Below are positions 1-12,704 of a stretch of 64,000 nt of DNA, in pieces (position 1 is the first letter of the stretch; each line of letters opens with the position of its first letter). This DNA is from Umbilicaria muhlenbergii (Eukaryota; Ascomycota; Lecanoromycetes; Umbilicariales; Umbilicariaceae). The notes under the pieces were generated by a model. It ran no database searches. It was given only the letters and a program-made list of their open reading frames with translations, and had not been told where the DNA came from. Location of the stretch: NCBI GenBank assembly GCA_000611775.1, contig KK106987.1:310001-374000 (forward strand), written 5' to 3'. A program made the position numbers and the translations under genes.

Positions 1-192
1 TACATTATAACAGATGTGTCACATTGCAGAGAATCAAAGAACACTTAAGCACAGAAGCATTTCATTTCAAATTTAAAGATTAAAGTGAACTTGAGATCAA
101 CACCTTGCACTTAACCTCTCATCAGTGCTGCATTAAATCATTTTCATTTATCTACTTGTCTTCTGTCATCTCAAACTCTTCTTCATTGTTTG

Positions 193-429
193 ATGAAGTC
201 TTCAATCTCATCTCCTCAACATGATGCTGCTCACAGAGTTCAATATACTCTTGATGATGATGAGATTGATGAGCATTGAGGATGCAAAGAGCGTGAGCAG
301 TGCTTTTCAGCAAAACAGCAAGAGCTTGAATGAGCTTTTCAGAATTACTGAATTAACATTAATCACCTCATTATGAATGTCATGAGACTCATGTTGAGGA
401 GTGACTGCAGGGAGCATGAAGGATGCTGA
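193..429 (+). pseudogene. Small decayed coding remnant, unidentified
   Basis: One plus-strand frame reads about 78 codons from ATG at 193 and is broken only by TGA codons before a terminal TGA-TAA pair. The conceptual peptide is charged and ends in a segment containing LIMNVMRLMLRSD. The same TGA-only interruption is seen in the clear pseudogenes of this window, which is why I read it as a mutated gene and not chance. I do not recognise the family; it could be part of a larger element whose other end lies outside the window. Confidence 0.3.
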
Positions 430-1258
430 TAATGACTGATAAAAGATGACAACATGAGAATCTGATGATCAGTTGTTGAACATTATGATTAATTAACAAT
501 GCAAAAGTATGACATAAAGTATGACAAAAGTACAACATAAAGTATGACACTTTGTCATACTAAACAAAACAAAAAGAGATTAAGAAAGGCAGACTTACAG
601 TGTGCTGTCATCCCTCTGATCATCATAGACATGCACTGAGACAACAACATCAGAGCTCTCAGAGTTAAAAGCAGTGATGATTGAAGACTCTGCTGTGCAT
701 TGCTCATGAGGATTACAGAGAGATATGCAACACATGCAGGCTCTTCTGTCTGACACAAAGCAGTGATCAACTTTAGCTCTTATATAAAAGTCACAGTGAG
801 CAGTACCTGACAACATGTGACTGAGGTTCTCTTAAATCACACGCTCATGATGATGAGCCTGCTGCATGTGAGCCGGCAGTGAGATATCATTGTGACATCA
901 CACAGAGCAGGAACTGCTGCTGAAGACATCACTTAAAGATAAACACCTGACTCTCTTCAGATGTTGAACAGTCAGTTTTATCACTCTGTTTCCTCATCTC
1001 TTTCTGAAGGTGTTGATCATCACAGTTTCATTCACTGACTTCAACTCAGAGCTCTCCTCATTACATTGAGCCTGAAGCTCAACAGGCTTCCCTGATGAAG
1101 GCAGGTCTTCACTGTTGTTCATGATCATGAGTTCAAGAGTTCAAGTATTGATTGCTTATATACCATGTTAGCATTCATACAAGGTATGACAGGAAGTATG
1201 ACACTGCAAATGAGACATGAACTGCAAGCTTCATGATGCTCTCTTCATGAGGTTACAC
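430..1258. other. Intergenic, no supported gene
   Basis: Short AGTATGACA-like motifs recur near 500-550 and 1180-1200. The ORFs here are short, overlap on both strands and show no family resemblance. I see no supported gene. Confidence 0.5.
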
Positions 1259-1947
1259 TGCACCATGGGTTGAGTTTTACCCAGTGGGTTTGGGTTTGAG
1301 GTGAGTTTGGGTTGGGTTTTGAGGTGAGTTATACATGTCAAAACCCAACCCAGAAAAAACCCAACTCATTTAACTCAAACTCAGAAAATTCTGGGTTAAC
1401 CCAGTACATACAAATAGTTATGGTAGTCAAAAACGTCAGTTCAAAAGGTGCCTTCTCAAGTCATTTTCAAGGTCATTTTCTGAGGCTGTCATCAAAGCCA
1501 TTTTGGAAGCCGTTTTGGAAGCTGTTTTGAAAGTCATTTTTCGAGGCCGTTTTGAAAGCCTTTTTTTGAGGCTGTCGTTGAAGCTGTTTTGAAAGCTGTT
1601 TTGGAAGCTGGTTTTTGAGGCCGTTTTTCAAGGCCGTTGTTGAGGCCGTCGTTGAAGCCGTTTTGGAAGCCGTTTTGGAAGCCGTTTTGAAAGCCGTTTT
1701 TCAAGGCCGTTTTTCAAGGCCGTTTTTCAAGGCTGTTGTTGAGACTGTTTTGAAAGCTGTTTTGGAAGCTGCTTTGAAAGCTGTTTGAATGAGTCATATA
1801 CGTGAACTTGAACTGGGTTACCCAGTGAAAAACCCAACTCAAACCCAAAAAAACCCAACCCAGTGTGACTCAACCCAAAAGAAACTCAACCCAGTCTGGG
1901 TTGGGTCACAATAGTCAAAACCCAACCCAAACCCAACCCATGGTGCA
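1259..1947. mobile_element. MITE-like non-autonomous DNA element
   Basis: The segment starts TGCACCATGGG and ends CCCATGGTGCA, an exact inverted match. The similarity continues inward as GGGTTTGGGTT-type repeats on the left (about 1259-1404) and their complements on the right (about 1813-1947). Each arm ends at a palindrome: CTGGGTTAACCCAG at 1391-1404 and CTGGGTTACCCAG at 1813-1825. There is no coding capacity for a transposase. TGCA next to both ends could be a 4-bp target duplication or part of the terminal repeat; I cannot tell which. Non-autonomous TIR elements of this size are common in fungi, but the superfamily is not assigned. Confidence 0.6.
1480..1790. repeat. Short tandem repeats inside the MITE-like element
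   Basis: About 15-18-bp units with cores GGCCGTTTT and GGAAGCCGTTTTG alternate along the element interior, with CpG sites surviving better than in the surrounding DNA. The units are degenerate and interleaved (GGCCGT, AGCCGT, AGCTGT). Confidence 0.65.
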
Positions 1948-2740
1948 GCGTACATGAGGTGAACACCTCTGCAATGAGGAATGACATCATGAAGTCATCA
2001 GGTCACTCAATGAGCTGTGAAAAAGTCATGAGAAGTACAACAACATGTCATAATAGAAATGATGAAGAAGAAACACAAGAGAAGGGGTGTTTTAAATCTA
2101 CAGTAAACATTGTGATTTTTAATGTTTATGTTATAAAGAAAGCGTACTGTCAGCGTGATATCATCACAATTAAGTGAGGGCATGTGATCAATCTTATCTT
2201 AATGCAGTCCTGCGTGATCACTTTACAAGCTCAATGCGCTCACTCTACAATCTCAACTGTTATGATGTCATAATGAAGTTTATGAGCAGTCAGTTGGCTT
2301 CAGGGATGGCATCATGAGAAGGGAAATGCTGTGTCAGGATCATCATATAATAGTATGACAGTACAACATTAATACAACATTAATACAACATTATAATATG
2401 ACATTATAGTATGACATTATATAAATATGATGACTCAGCGCTTAGCGCCTTGACATCAAGTAAAACTCTTCACAAGAAAGTTCAGAAACCTGCTTTCTCA
2501 GTGATCAGTTTTGCCACTGAATAGAAGATATATAATCATTGCATTGACTTATCATGATTATATTGCCTACGACACCCTGTTCAACTCTTATATGATGACC
2601 ATCATACACTCACCCCCTTACAAGTTGAACAAATTAATGATAATCATTGATGAAAAAACAGGTTACAGTATAAAATGACATGAAAAAGTTACTCATCTGA
2701 CAAGACCTGATATAACACTGATGAATTTAAACACTCATCT
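1948..2740. other. Intergenic, no supported gene
   Basis: Contains short AGTATGACATT-type repeats around 2340-2430 and otherwise unremarkable AT-leaning sequence up to the start of the 8.2-kb duplicated unit. No gene is supported. Confidence 0.5.
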
Positions 2741-4124
2741 GAATTGAAAAAGACATTTCATAAAAGGTACTTGAACAAGTCAGCTGAATCATTAAATACA
2801 TCAACAATAAAGCAGAAAAGTGAATGATCAGCTCATGAAGCTCATTAAATAAAAGAGAAAGTAATGTCAAGTTTACATCTGAACATGTTACTGAACTGAA
2901 CATTGTACTGAAATGATTAAATTGAATGAGTTAACAGCAATTAAATTAGTGAGTTTAATATATATATAAAGACTTTAATCTTTGTGCTCTTTCCTTCTTT
3001 TGCTTCTTAAATTAAAATTCTTCTCTGTAGCTAAATGTTAACTGTTAAAACACATATATTAATTCATAATCTGCATAGTCCTGACAACTGAACTGTCAGT
3101 CAACTCATGAAGATCTTTGTTGAAGAGATTGTTAAACTACATGAAGTCACTCAAGCTTTAATTTCAGATCATGAATTTGTTTTTACCTCATGACTCTGAG
3201 TCAACCTGATGTTCATATTAAAGATTGATCACTGATTGAGCACTGCCTTTTATTCACAAACTGATGAGCAGATTAAATAATAAAATAACATGCTGAAACA
3301 GTACCTATAAAGTTATGTTAATTATTAACAAGACAATTGAGCCTCACTTTTAATATTAACTGAGTTCATGTACAACATAAGCTTATACTCTTCTACTAAA
3401 AAGGCATCATTTAAGATTATTTATGACTTCATACTTAGATCAGATATGCTCACTGTGAAGAAACTCATCAAGTACTCTGCAGTTAAAGGAATTATCACTG
3501 AAGCTGAGCAGCTTATGAAGCATCTTCATAAAACTTAAATAAAAGTTCATAAAGCTCTTGTGAAGTCTTAAGAGTATCAAGTTAAGTATTATAATTAATC
3601 TCATCTTGATGTAATTTATAAAGTCAAACAGTTAATCTGATTAAAGGTTAAAAACATAACCTTGAAGTGATTTTCATGAAAGCTGAATTAACAGTGTTAT
3701 GAACCCTTTCAGATTATAAAGAAGATTAAGAACATAATTTATCAATTAAAATTACTGAAGAAACTTTATAATCATAAACTGTGAATAAGTGAGAATACAT
3801 TAAAGTTTAAATTACTTCATCTTACAAAGAACTCAGTTGAAAGAGAGTGAAAGATTGAAGTTATAATCATCTCATGAATTGTGATCAGCTCTGAGGATAA
3901 AACTGTTTTATAATACTGCATTATGTGAAAGAAATCCTCAGAGATCATTTAAAAGTTTATAAATAACATCTGCAACTTCAAGAAATTAATTAAAAAATTT
4001 CATGAGAACTTTCCTGAGGCTCTGTGAGTCATAATCAATGTCAATACATGTTCATGAGGAAATTAAATGAAGAGTTAAGATTTCTTCTGCTCATTAAAGC
4101 ATTAAGCTACTGAAGGACTGAAAG
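2741..4124 (+). pseudogene. Element C: Ty3/gypsy integrase and chromodomain remnant (copy 1)
   Basis: The plus strand holds the C-terminal part of a gypsy integrase. Around 3100-3300 it reads as an SDHEFVFTS-like motif (family SDRGSVFTS), then an FIHKL-like stretch matching the FHPQTDGQTE motif. Integrase C-terminal sequence with a YQVKYYN core follows near 3570-3600. At 3880-4060 a chromodomain ending in KFHENFPEA is visible. The frame is full of stops, mostly TGA. A purine-rich stretch just before 4125 could be the decayed polypurine tract. No gag, protease or RT of C is left in the window. Confidence 0.75.
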
Positions 4125-4331
4125 TGAAATCACTTCATAAAGCCTGAAAACTCATGAAGGAATGAGTTGCACTGACTTTAATTTATTAAAATTTATTAAT
4201 CTTTAACATCATGAAAAGATTTAACTCAAAGCTAAAGTCCTGTGAGGGATAAATCCTCACAGGAGTCAGTATTTACCTCTGAAAGAATTTAAACATCTCA
4301 ATTATTATTAATTTGTCACAGTGATATTTCC
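4125..4331 (+). repeat. Element C LTR, 5' piece (copy 1), split by element A
   Basis: Begins TGAAATCACTTC directly after the C coding remnant and matches the first ~200 bp of the intact LTR at 28136. It contains the hairpin TCCTGTGAGG / CCTCACAGGA near 4245-4275. It stops at the target site TTTCC (4327-4331), where element A inserted; the remainder of the LTR resumes at 26377. Confidence 0.8.
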
Positions 4332-4500
4332 TGCAATGATATGATCAAGTTATGAGTATGTGTATTATTAATAATTCATTCTTGTAGAACGGTGACTATA
4401 TAAGTACATTATTAATGTAAGTGAAGTATAGCAATAAAAAGCACTAATTAACAAGATTACAAAGAAGTGTCATTGATAAAATTATAATCATATTGTAACA
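4332..4500 (-). repeat. Element A LTR (left, copy 1)
   Basis: 169 bp beginning TGCAATGATATGATC and ending TTGTAACA. It aligns along its length with 26203-26371, with transition differences. On the minus strand it is the 3' LTR of A. Confidence 0.85.
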
Positions 4501-7500
4501 ATCTGCTCATAATGAAAGAAAGAAAGCTGATGCCCTCATCATTATGTTCAGTAAATTCATGATTTATTCTTTTCTAAGTCTTAGTTTGATAAACACTAAT
4601 GACATTGATGAGCTGAGTGCAGTGAGTGCTTTCATAGCAGTCACAGACATTATTAAGTCAGATGCAGAGACTCTTGTAATAATAATTAATATCATGATGA
4701 TAATCTTCTTCCTCAGTTGACTTCATTTAAGCAACTTATCACTCTGTGAATTGACTTTCATTGAACTGACTTTCATCAGTGATGTTAAGTTAATTTGACT
4801 TGTAATGATTTTTTTATAATTTTTCACAAGCTCTGAAGCGTCCTGTAAATTCTTTACATTCATTCAGCAGTTAAACTCAGACTCATACCTTTTTCATTTA
4901 ATTAAGTACTTTGTAATCATGTCATGACCTCATTTGAATACCTGCTTGTTGAGGATCTTCTTTAGTTCTCATGACTTTCAATTATCAATGTCTTTTTTAA
5001 TGAAAACTGATGATGAGTGATCTGACTGTGGTTTATCATATGAGTTTGAATCAAGCAGCAGGCATGATTTCAGCTGTGTCATCATAAAAACAAAATGAAT
5101 TCATCAGTCAGTGAGCATGTCAAGTTGATAAATCAAACAGCTCATGCATTTCTTTACTTAAAAAGAATTTACATATTGCTGATTTAGCTTCTTGCTAATT
5201 ATTGATGATATGACATAATCATGATGCAGGTGTAGTAAAACTCAGTTTTTAACAACAAGAAATAACAGTTGATGTCAACAGTCATAATGATGTTTGATGT
5301 TCATGTTGATGAAATTAATGGCATCTCAGGCTTCTACTTAAACATGTATTAAAAATAAATCAGCTGACTCAGGTCCTGTCAAGCTCAAAGCTTGATTCAA
5401 GGTGAATTTATAAACTGTTTTATTTGATGACTTCTCTGTAAAATTAATGAAGTTGTTCATATTAGTTTGAAGGTGTGATAAATCTGCAGGTCATTTGCTA
5501 AGCTCATTTAAGATTGTCATATAAAATCATAATGTTATTTCAGTGATTTGGTTTGTACACTCACTCTGTTCATCAGTTTGTGAATGATAAGTGATGAAAT
5601 AAAGCAAATGCACTCTTAGATAATCAAACATTGTTGTTCACATCTTTAAGAGGAACTTTCAGTTCCTGTTTAAGAATATCATTTTGAGTAAACCTCAATC
5701 AGCTAGTTGTAGTCATTCAAGCAAGGTGATAACTCACTGCTTGACAGTTCATGTTAATTTGCTTAATATAAGAGTAATTCACTTACTGAATTTATCAGTG
5801 ACTGAGAGTACAGTATCAAAGTCTTCAGTTGTAATGAGTAAAGTGAGAATGAAATCAATCATGATAATGTGAAATGAAATTAAGAGTGTTTCTATGAGCT
5901 GCAGGCTCTCATATGATTAATGTTATTAAATTTAATACACTTAACATTTAAAGCAGTGTTTTAGGTAGTCTCTGAGATACTTAAATAAGTCATGAATGTA
6001 TCATGATGAAGATATTCATTCAAAGGAGCATGCAAATCCTGAATGTTCATCTTTGATATGATTAATAACAAATATCTCCTTGATCTGACTTTTAAAAATG
6101 CATAGCCAGCGGAGCTGAAAAGCATGATCATCAGTATAATCATTAATATAAAAAATGAGACTGTTCTCTTATATGAAAGAAAGTTTGACAGCATCTTTAA
6201 TGCTTAAGATCTCATTATCATCAAGTAAATTTAATATTTATTTTCATGCTGAGTTCTCAGCATATCCTTGAAGCAGATTATCCTTAAATTTCAGACTCAT
6301 TTTCATCAGAAAAGTAGTGTAAATATAATCATAAAATGTATTAAGCTTCTCTTCATGATTTGATGATCTCTCATTCACGCTGATTAACCTGAATAAGGTG
6401 TTCAGGATGATATGTTGTTTGCTTAATTTATATTAAATATTAAGGTTGAATCACTGCAGGTAATCAGAAGCTCTCATAAATTGAAGATTAAATTTATTAA
6501 TTAAAGTGATGAACAAGGTCATCTGCTTCATAATATTCAAAAAAGCATCATAATTTGTATAAATAACAGTATTGATCTGAGATGATTCAATCATATGCTT
6601 GATTTTTATTATTATTTATATCATTTCAGTTATTTTCAGCTTTGTAAGTTAATATTTTTTCAGCAGCACTGAGCAGTCTGCTCAGAAACAAAATCAATTT
6701 ACTTGAGTTCATGAAAAGTAATCTTCAGTATCATGATTTCACCTCACTTTAACATGATAAATCATGACACTGAATCTGAATTCTTTGCTTTCATCAAGGT
6801 CAACATATAATTGCTTAATAAAATTGAAATGAATGAGGTAGTTAAGTTTAAAGAGTAAGTCTTGAAGTGTACAAAATGAAGTTATCTTTGTTGTGATTAA
6901 TTTATTTAGTTGAGTTCTGAAAGCAAAAGATCTTCATTGATTCTCTGCCTTCAGTGAAGACTTTAATAGCTCAGTTTTTCACTCTTGTAAAAACTTACTA
7001 ACTGCAGTGTAATGCAGGACATATTCTCATAATCATTTAATAAAACTTAAATACATCTTCAGCTCATGAAGACTTTAGAGAAATATTAACTTTAAGATAA
7101 TGAGAAGTTTTTCCTCTGATGTTATTAATCTCAAGAAGTTAACCTTCTACCTTAACAGCTGAACTAAAGAGTAAGTTAAATAAATCTTAATGAGTTGAAT
7201 AAATATGCTTGATTTGATAAACATGAAGAAAACACTTCAGAGGTGAAATAAATGCTCATCAAGCATCTTTGAGAAGATGATTACATTATCAACATATGCT
7301 TTGATGTAATCATGATATGACTGTAATAATTTATTAATTTGACATTAAACATAAGCTGAGAAATTCTTGTAGTTTATAACAGCAACATTGAATGACTTTT
7401 AACCTTAATGATTAATCACTGTCAGTTTGTGTTTATTATCAGGACACACTCTTCATTGATAAAAAAATGAGATATAATTCATAATAATGATATATGACCC

Positions 7501-7983
7501 TTTATCACAGCTATTATATCAGATTGTAGAGAAAGAGGATAAATGTTCAACTGAGTAATTTAATTTAACTCTTGAATATTCACAACTGCTCAGCCTTTCT
7601 TTTTATCAGTTGATAGGGTTTTTCACACAATGAAGACAGAGTAACTGAATGAGGTGTTAATCTCAATTCAGTTCATTTAACCTTGCTTATGAAGAGCATT
7701 AAATATCTTATTCATAATCTCTTTATCTTGAATATTAAGTGAATATACCTTTGTCTTATTAAAGATCTTTGACTCTTAATCTGCCTTCAATGATATTTTT
7801 ATTCAATACTCTTCAGGAAGGTCAATGAAGGAGTTAAAGTTTTTTCATAAAATAAAATAATCATCAATCACCTGCATGATGACATGTAATGTGAGTTTAT
7901 CATCATGAATGATGATCTCATTAAGTAAGATAATCTTGAAGGCTCTGTTCAGCAAGACTTTTAAATGATCACTCACAATTAAG
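4501..7983 (-). pseudogene. Element A pol remnant: RT to integrase (copy 1)
   Basis: Translating the minus strand, about 7700-6900 matches a gypsy reverse transcriptase: an FSYSVFIV stretch, then KAYVDNVIIFSK. The catalytic YVDD reads YVDN (7285-7296), a G-to-A loss of an active-site aspartate. Integrase follows at about 5800-5300 with YFITYHSQTDEQSECTN, corresponding to the family YHPQTDGQSERTN. Stops occur throughout. The segment ends where element B inserted (5'-TTAAG at 7979-7983). Short ORFs at 5684-5872 and 5961-6194 are accidental openings. Confidence 0.8.
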
Positions 7984-8211
7984 TGTCACAGGTTAGTGGC
8001 AATCTGAGACTCACATAAAGCATGCACCCTACAAGCGGCTTAACAGCATTAATGAATCACATGAAAACTCTGCACTGCTTGATCTCACCTTCATTCCTTA
8101 GTTATTAGTTTTATATAATTAAGATCATATAACCTCTATGCATCTACATCTTATGCTGTCACATACCTCAACTATACTTCCCTTTCTAGTAAAGGATGTT
8201 ATAATCTTACA
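7984..8211 (+). repeat. Element B 5' LTR (copy 1)
   Basis: 228 bp, TGTCACAGG... ending ATCTTACA; aligns with 22796-23023. It belongs to the duplicated, truncated B. Confidence 0.9.
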
Positions 8212-10944
8212 GTTTTAATAACTTTATCTTTCAAAGAATGATGGCCTGAGATAAGATGCAGACTTGAAATCAACTATGTTAAACTTCTGAAGCAGAATGA
8301 GACATGATGATGAAGAATCAACAAAATGATCATGAAACATCACTCATTTCCTCTGACATCAGTGAAGTGAACCTCATGAGTGAAGGATCCTCAGGTGAAA
8401 CAGTGCACAACATTAATGATGAGATCATGCAAGCAAGATGACAGTGAGATGAACTTCTTAAGCAACAAGAGTTGCAACAGCTCTGAATGAAAGTTCTGAT
8501 ATTAAAAATCAACCTACTCAAAGATCCTGCTACTTGTGTTGATACCTTAACTGAGAGATTTTTTAATTTTATGAACACTGAGTCTGTAATGAGCAAGCGC
8601 TGCGCTGATGAAACACTATCAATATAAAATGTATGATTAAGGATTCAGGCAAAGGAGTTGCTGTTATATCATGACAAGAATGTGAAAAAGCACCTGAATT
8701 GAATGTGAGATGCAAGAAATACCTTTCATTTTAACTCAGCTGATTTCCCTCATGAGGAGGATAAGATGATTTACATCATGCAATATTTAAAGAATGAACC
8801 AAAGGAGGCATGACTGTGAGATGATGAGATTAAAGATTATTTCACTGTTACCTGAGATGATTTTATGAAATTCCTGCTCAACATTATTGAGGACCCTGTG
8901 AATCATCAGCTTCACATCACTCAGTTGTATAATAATGCTGTTCAATTACTTCATTAATCAGTTCAAGCTTTTAATAGTTATTTGAGCACCTTGAAAGCTC
9001 AGTTACCTCTCTACAATGAAGAGCACATGAGGATTCACTTCTTCACAAAATTGAAGCCTGAGGTTCATGCAGCCTTGATGAATTATCAGAACTTACTCAC
9101 AACTTGAAAGAAAATCATCATCTTGACTGCATGCCTGAAGAATAACCTACATTTAAGAGGCATCATGAAATCAAAGGCAAATCCTAATATGACAGTTACC
9201 TTCAGTCACAAACTTGAGTCACTGTCAAAGTCTGCTGAGAATAAGGGTCATAAGCCTGATGAGGGCAAGATGAAGAGCAAGTGAGATAATAAATGTAAAA
9301 GTGAATCAGTGAAGACTCTTGAAACAAAGAACTTGTCACACATGACTTGTTAAAATTGTAATCAGAAGGGACATTATTCCTTTGATTGTTCACAACCTGT
9401 GAAAAACTCAGACTTGAATAAGACCCTGATTGCAGCTGTTTCAGCATCAAAAAATGAAAATGCTTCAGTGAAGACTTCACGCTGCTGAAGTGCTGAACAA
9501 AAGTAGCCTCAGAGTGTAGTTTAATTGTCAATAAACAAGTTCTTCACAATGATGAAGTCATACTCATGCAAGCCTTATTGAACACGGGAGCTGAAGTCAA
9601 TGTGATTTCACAACATTTCATTATTGAGCATCAATTGACTCATATGAAGGGCTTGTTGCCTCAACCTTAATTCTTAAATGATCAGAAGGCTTACTGCTTC
9701 AGTGCTTACTGTGTGTGTTATCAGCTTACTGACAGTTGAGGACAGTCTCATGAATGTGAACATGTGTTTTATGCATTAAATAAGTCAGGACCACCCCTTA
9801 TCCTTAAACTCTCTGCATTAAAGACTGAACATGTGTGAATTGACTGTGAAATGAAGGTGTGATGCTTCAACATTAAGAAGCAGTTTATTAAATTACAGTC
9901 ACCTGATGAATTCATAAGAGAGATTCAAGATCACTCTGCTGTCTACACTCTGATATGAGTCAGTCTGAGTGATGACGCTGCATCAGAGGTGTGCATACAA
10001 AGCACTGAGATAACACAAGCTCTCCCTGAGGAATACATTGATTATGTGAATATGTTTTCAACAGAGAATGCTGACCTCCTTTCACCTCATAAGATCAGTG
10101 ATCATGCAATTGATCTGAGCAGCACAGATTCATCTTATGATCCTTTGTATAACCTCTTCAATACTGAATTAAGGGTGTTATGAGAATACTTGAATGACAC
10201 TTTAATGAAAGGTTGAATTCATCACTTCATGAGCCCTGCAGAGGCACTCATCCTTTTTGTTTTAAAGAAAGATGAAGGGCTGCAGTTATGTGTTGATTAC
10301 TGAGGGTTGAACAAGATGATCATCAAGAACAGGCACCTGTTACCTCTTATAAGTGAAACATTGAATCAGCTTAGTGGAGTTAAGCTGTTTATGAAGTTAA
10401 ATTTGAAAGACATCTATCATTGTATTCACATCAAGGAGGGTGATGAGTGGAAGATGATGTTTCACATGTGTTATAATCACTTTGAGTATATGATCATGTC
10501 TTTCAGATTGATCAACGCTTCAGCTACATTTCAAGCTTACATTAATCAAGCATTAACAGGGCTTGTGAATATCTTTTGTGTTGTCTATTTAGATGACATC
10601 CTTATATACTCAGAATCATCAGCTCAACACTGAGAGCATGTTAAGCAGATGTTAAACTGACTTCATTGATTTCAACTTTACATGAACCCTAAGAAGTGTG
10701 AATTCTTCATTATCAAGGTGAAATTCCTAAGGTTTATTATCACAACTGAAGGCGTAGTGATGAATTCATGATGAGTGAACATCATACAGGACTGATCAGT
10801 ATCAAGGACTTTTCAAGAAGTACAAGTCTTCCTGAGCTTTGTGAACTTTTATAGACGCTTTATTAAGTGCTATTCACAAGTTGCAGCCCTCTTGACAAAC
10901 CTTATGAAAGGTAGTAAGGATGAAAAGAAGTTTGAGCCTTTTGA
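7984..10944 (+). mobile_element. Element B, truncated duplicate (LTR, gag, protease, RT)
   Basis: Contains the 5' LTR of B (7984-8211), gag from ATG 8304, a CCHC knuckle at about 9348-9389, protease, and RT with YLDD at 10586-10597. It is cut at 10944 by the tandem-duplication junction just after the RT, in the RNase H linker. It is a by-product of the duplication and not an independent insertion: it has no 3' LTR, and its left flank equals that of the full copy. Confidence 0.9.
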
Positions 10945-12328
10945 GAACTGAAAGAGGCATTTCATGAAAAGTACTCAAATAAGTTAGCTGAATTACTGAA
11001 TACATTAATGACAAAGCAGAAAAGTGAATGATCAGCTCATGAAGCTCATTAAATAAAAGAGAAAGTAATGTCAAGTTTACATCTGAACATGTTACTGAAC
11101 TGAACATTGTACTGAAATGATTAAATTGAATGAGTTAACAGCAATTAAATTAGTGAGTTTAATATATATATAAAGACTTTAATCTTTGTGCTCTTTCCTT
11201 CTTTTGCTTCTTAAATTAAAATTCTTCTCTGTAGCTAAATGTTAACTGTTAAAACACATATATTAATTCATAATCTGCATAGTCCTGACAACTGAACTGT
11301 CAGTCAACTCATGAAGATCTTTGTTGAAGAGATTGTTAAACTACATGAAGTCACTCAAGCTTTAATTTCAGATCATGAATTTGTTTTTACCTCATGACTC
11401 TGAGTCAACCTGATGTTCATATTAAAGATTGATCACTGATTGAGCACTGCCTTTTATTCACAAACTGATGAGCAGATTAAATAATAAAATAACATGCTGA
11501 AACAGTACCTATAAAGTTATGTTAATTATTAACAAGACAATTGAGCCTCACTTTTAATATTAACTGAGTTCATGTACAACATAAGCTTATACTCTTCTAC
11601 TAAAAAGGCATCATTTAAGATTATTTATGACTTCATACTTAGATCAGATATGCTCACTGTGAAGAAACTCATCAAGTACTCTGCAGTTAAAGGAATTATC
11701 ACTGAAGCTGAGCAGCTTATGAAGCATCTTCATAAAACTTAAATAAAAGTTCATAAAGCTCTTGTGAAGTCTTAAGAGTATCAAGTTAAGTATTATAATT
11801 AATCTCATCTTGATGTAATTTATAAAGTCAAACAGTTAATCTGATTAAAGGTTAAAAACATAACCTTGAAGTGATTTTCATGAAAGCTGAATTAACAGTG
11901 TTATGAACCCTTTCAGATTATAAAGAAGATTAAGAACATAATTTATCAATTAAAATTACTGAAGAAACTTTATAATCATAAACTGTGAATAAGTGAGAAT
12001 ACATTAAAGTTTAAATTACTTCATCTTACAAAGAACTCAGTTGAAAGAGAGTGAAAGATTGAAGTTATAATCATCTCATGAATTGTGATCAGCTCTGAGG
12101 ATAAAACTGTTTTATAATACTGCATTATGTGAAAGAAATCCTCAGAGATCATTTAAAAGTTTATAAATAACATCTGCAACTTCAAGAAATTAATTAAAAA
12201 ATTTCATGAGAACTTTCCTGAGGCTCTGTGAGTCATAATCAATGTCAATACATGTTCATGAGGAAATTAAATGAAGAGTTAAGATTTCTTCTGCTCATTA
12301 AAGCATTAAGCTACTGAAGGACTGAAAG
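10945..12328 (+). pseudogene. Element C: integrase and chromodomain remnant (copy 2)
   Basis: Duplicate of 2741-4124. Apart from the first 68 bp, where 16 transitions separate the copies, it matches copy 1 at every place compared. It abuts truncated element B at 10944. Confidence 0.75.
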
Positions 12329-12535
12329 TGAAATCACTTCATAAAGCCTGAAAACTCATGAAGGAATGAGTTGCACTGACTTTAATTTATTAAAATTTAT
12401 TAATCTTTAACATCATGAAAAGATTTAACTCAAAGCTAAAGTCCTGTGAGGGATAAATCCTCACAGGAGTCAGTATTTACCTCTGAAAGAATTTAAACAT
12501 CTCAATTATTATTAATTTGTCACAGTGATATTTCC
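12329..12535 (+). repeat. Element C LTR, 5' piece (copy 2)
   Basis: Duplicate of 4125-4331, including the hairpin near 12449-12479 and the TTTCC target site. Here it is separated from the rest of its LTR by the remaining part of element A with element B inside it. Confidence 0.8.
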
Positions 12536-12704
12536 TGCAATGATATGATCAAGTTATGAGTATGTGTATTATTAATAATTCATTCTTGTAGAACGGTGAC
12601 TATATAAGTACATTATTAATGTAAGTGAAGTATAGCAATAAAAAGCACTAATTAACAAGATTACAAAGAAGTGTCATTGATAAAATTATAATCATATTGT
12701 AACA
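12536..12704 (-). repeat. Element A LTR (left, copy 2)
   Basis: Identical to 4332-4500 as far as compared, carried along in the 8.2-kb tandem duplication. Confidence 0.85.

Larger units (their letters stand above)
2741..10944. repeat. 8,204-bp tandem duplication, copy 1
   Basis: Every landmark in this segment recurs exactly 8,204 bp downstream, including conceptual ORFs at 5684, 5961, 8330, 9202, 9989 and 10307, both LTR types and the LTR-C hairpin. The unit runs from the C-element remnant through element A into the reverse transcriptase of element B, so it is not one transposon. Positions 2809-10944 looked identical to 11013-19148 wherever I compared them; 2741-2808 differs from 10945-11012 by 16 transitions and no transversions. 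Confidence 0.93.

Noticed and set aside
10307-10633. 108-aa ORF with YLDD as a free-standing reverse transcriptase (also at 18511)
   Set aside because: It is only the longest stop-free piece of the mutated B polyprotein; flanking sequence continues the same frame beyond TGA codons, and the second copy is the tandem duplicate.
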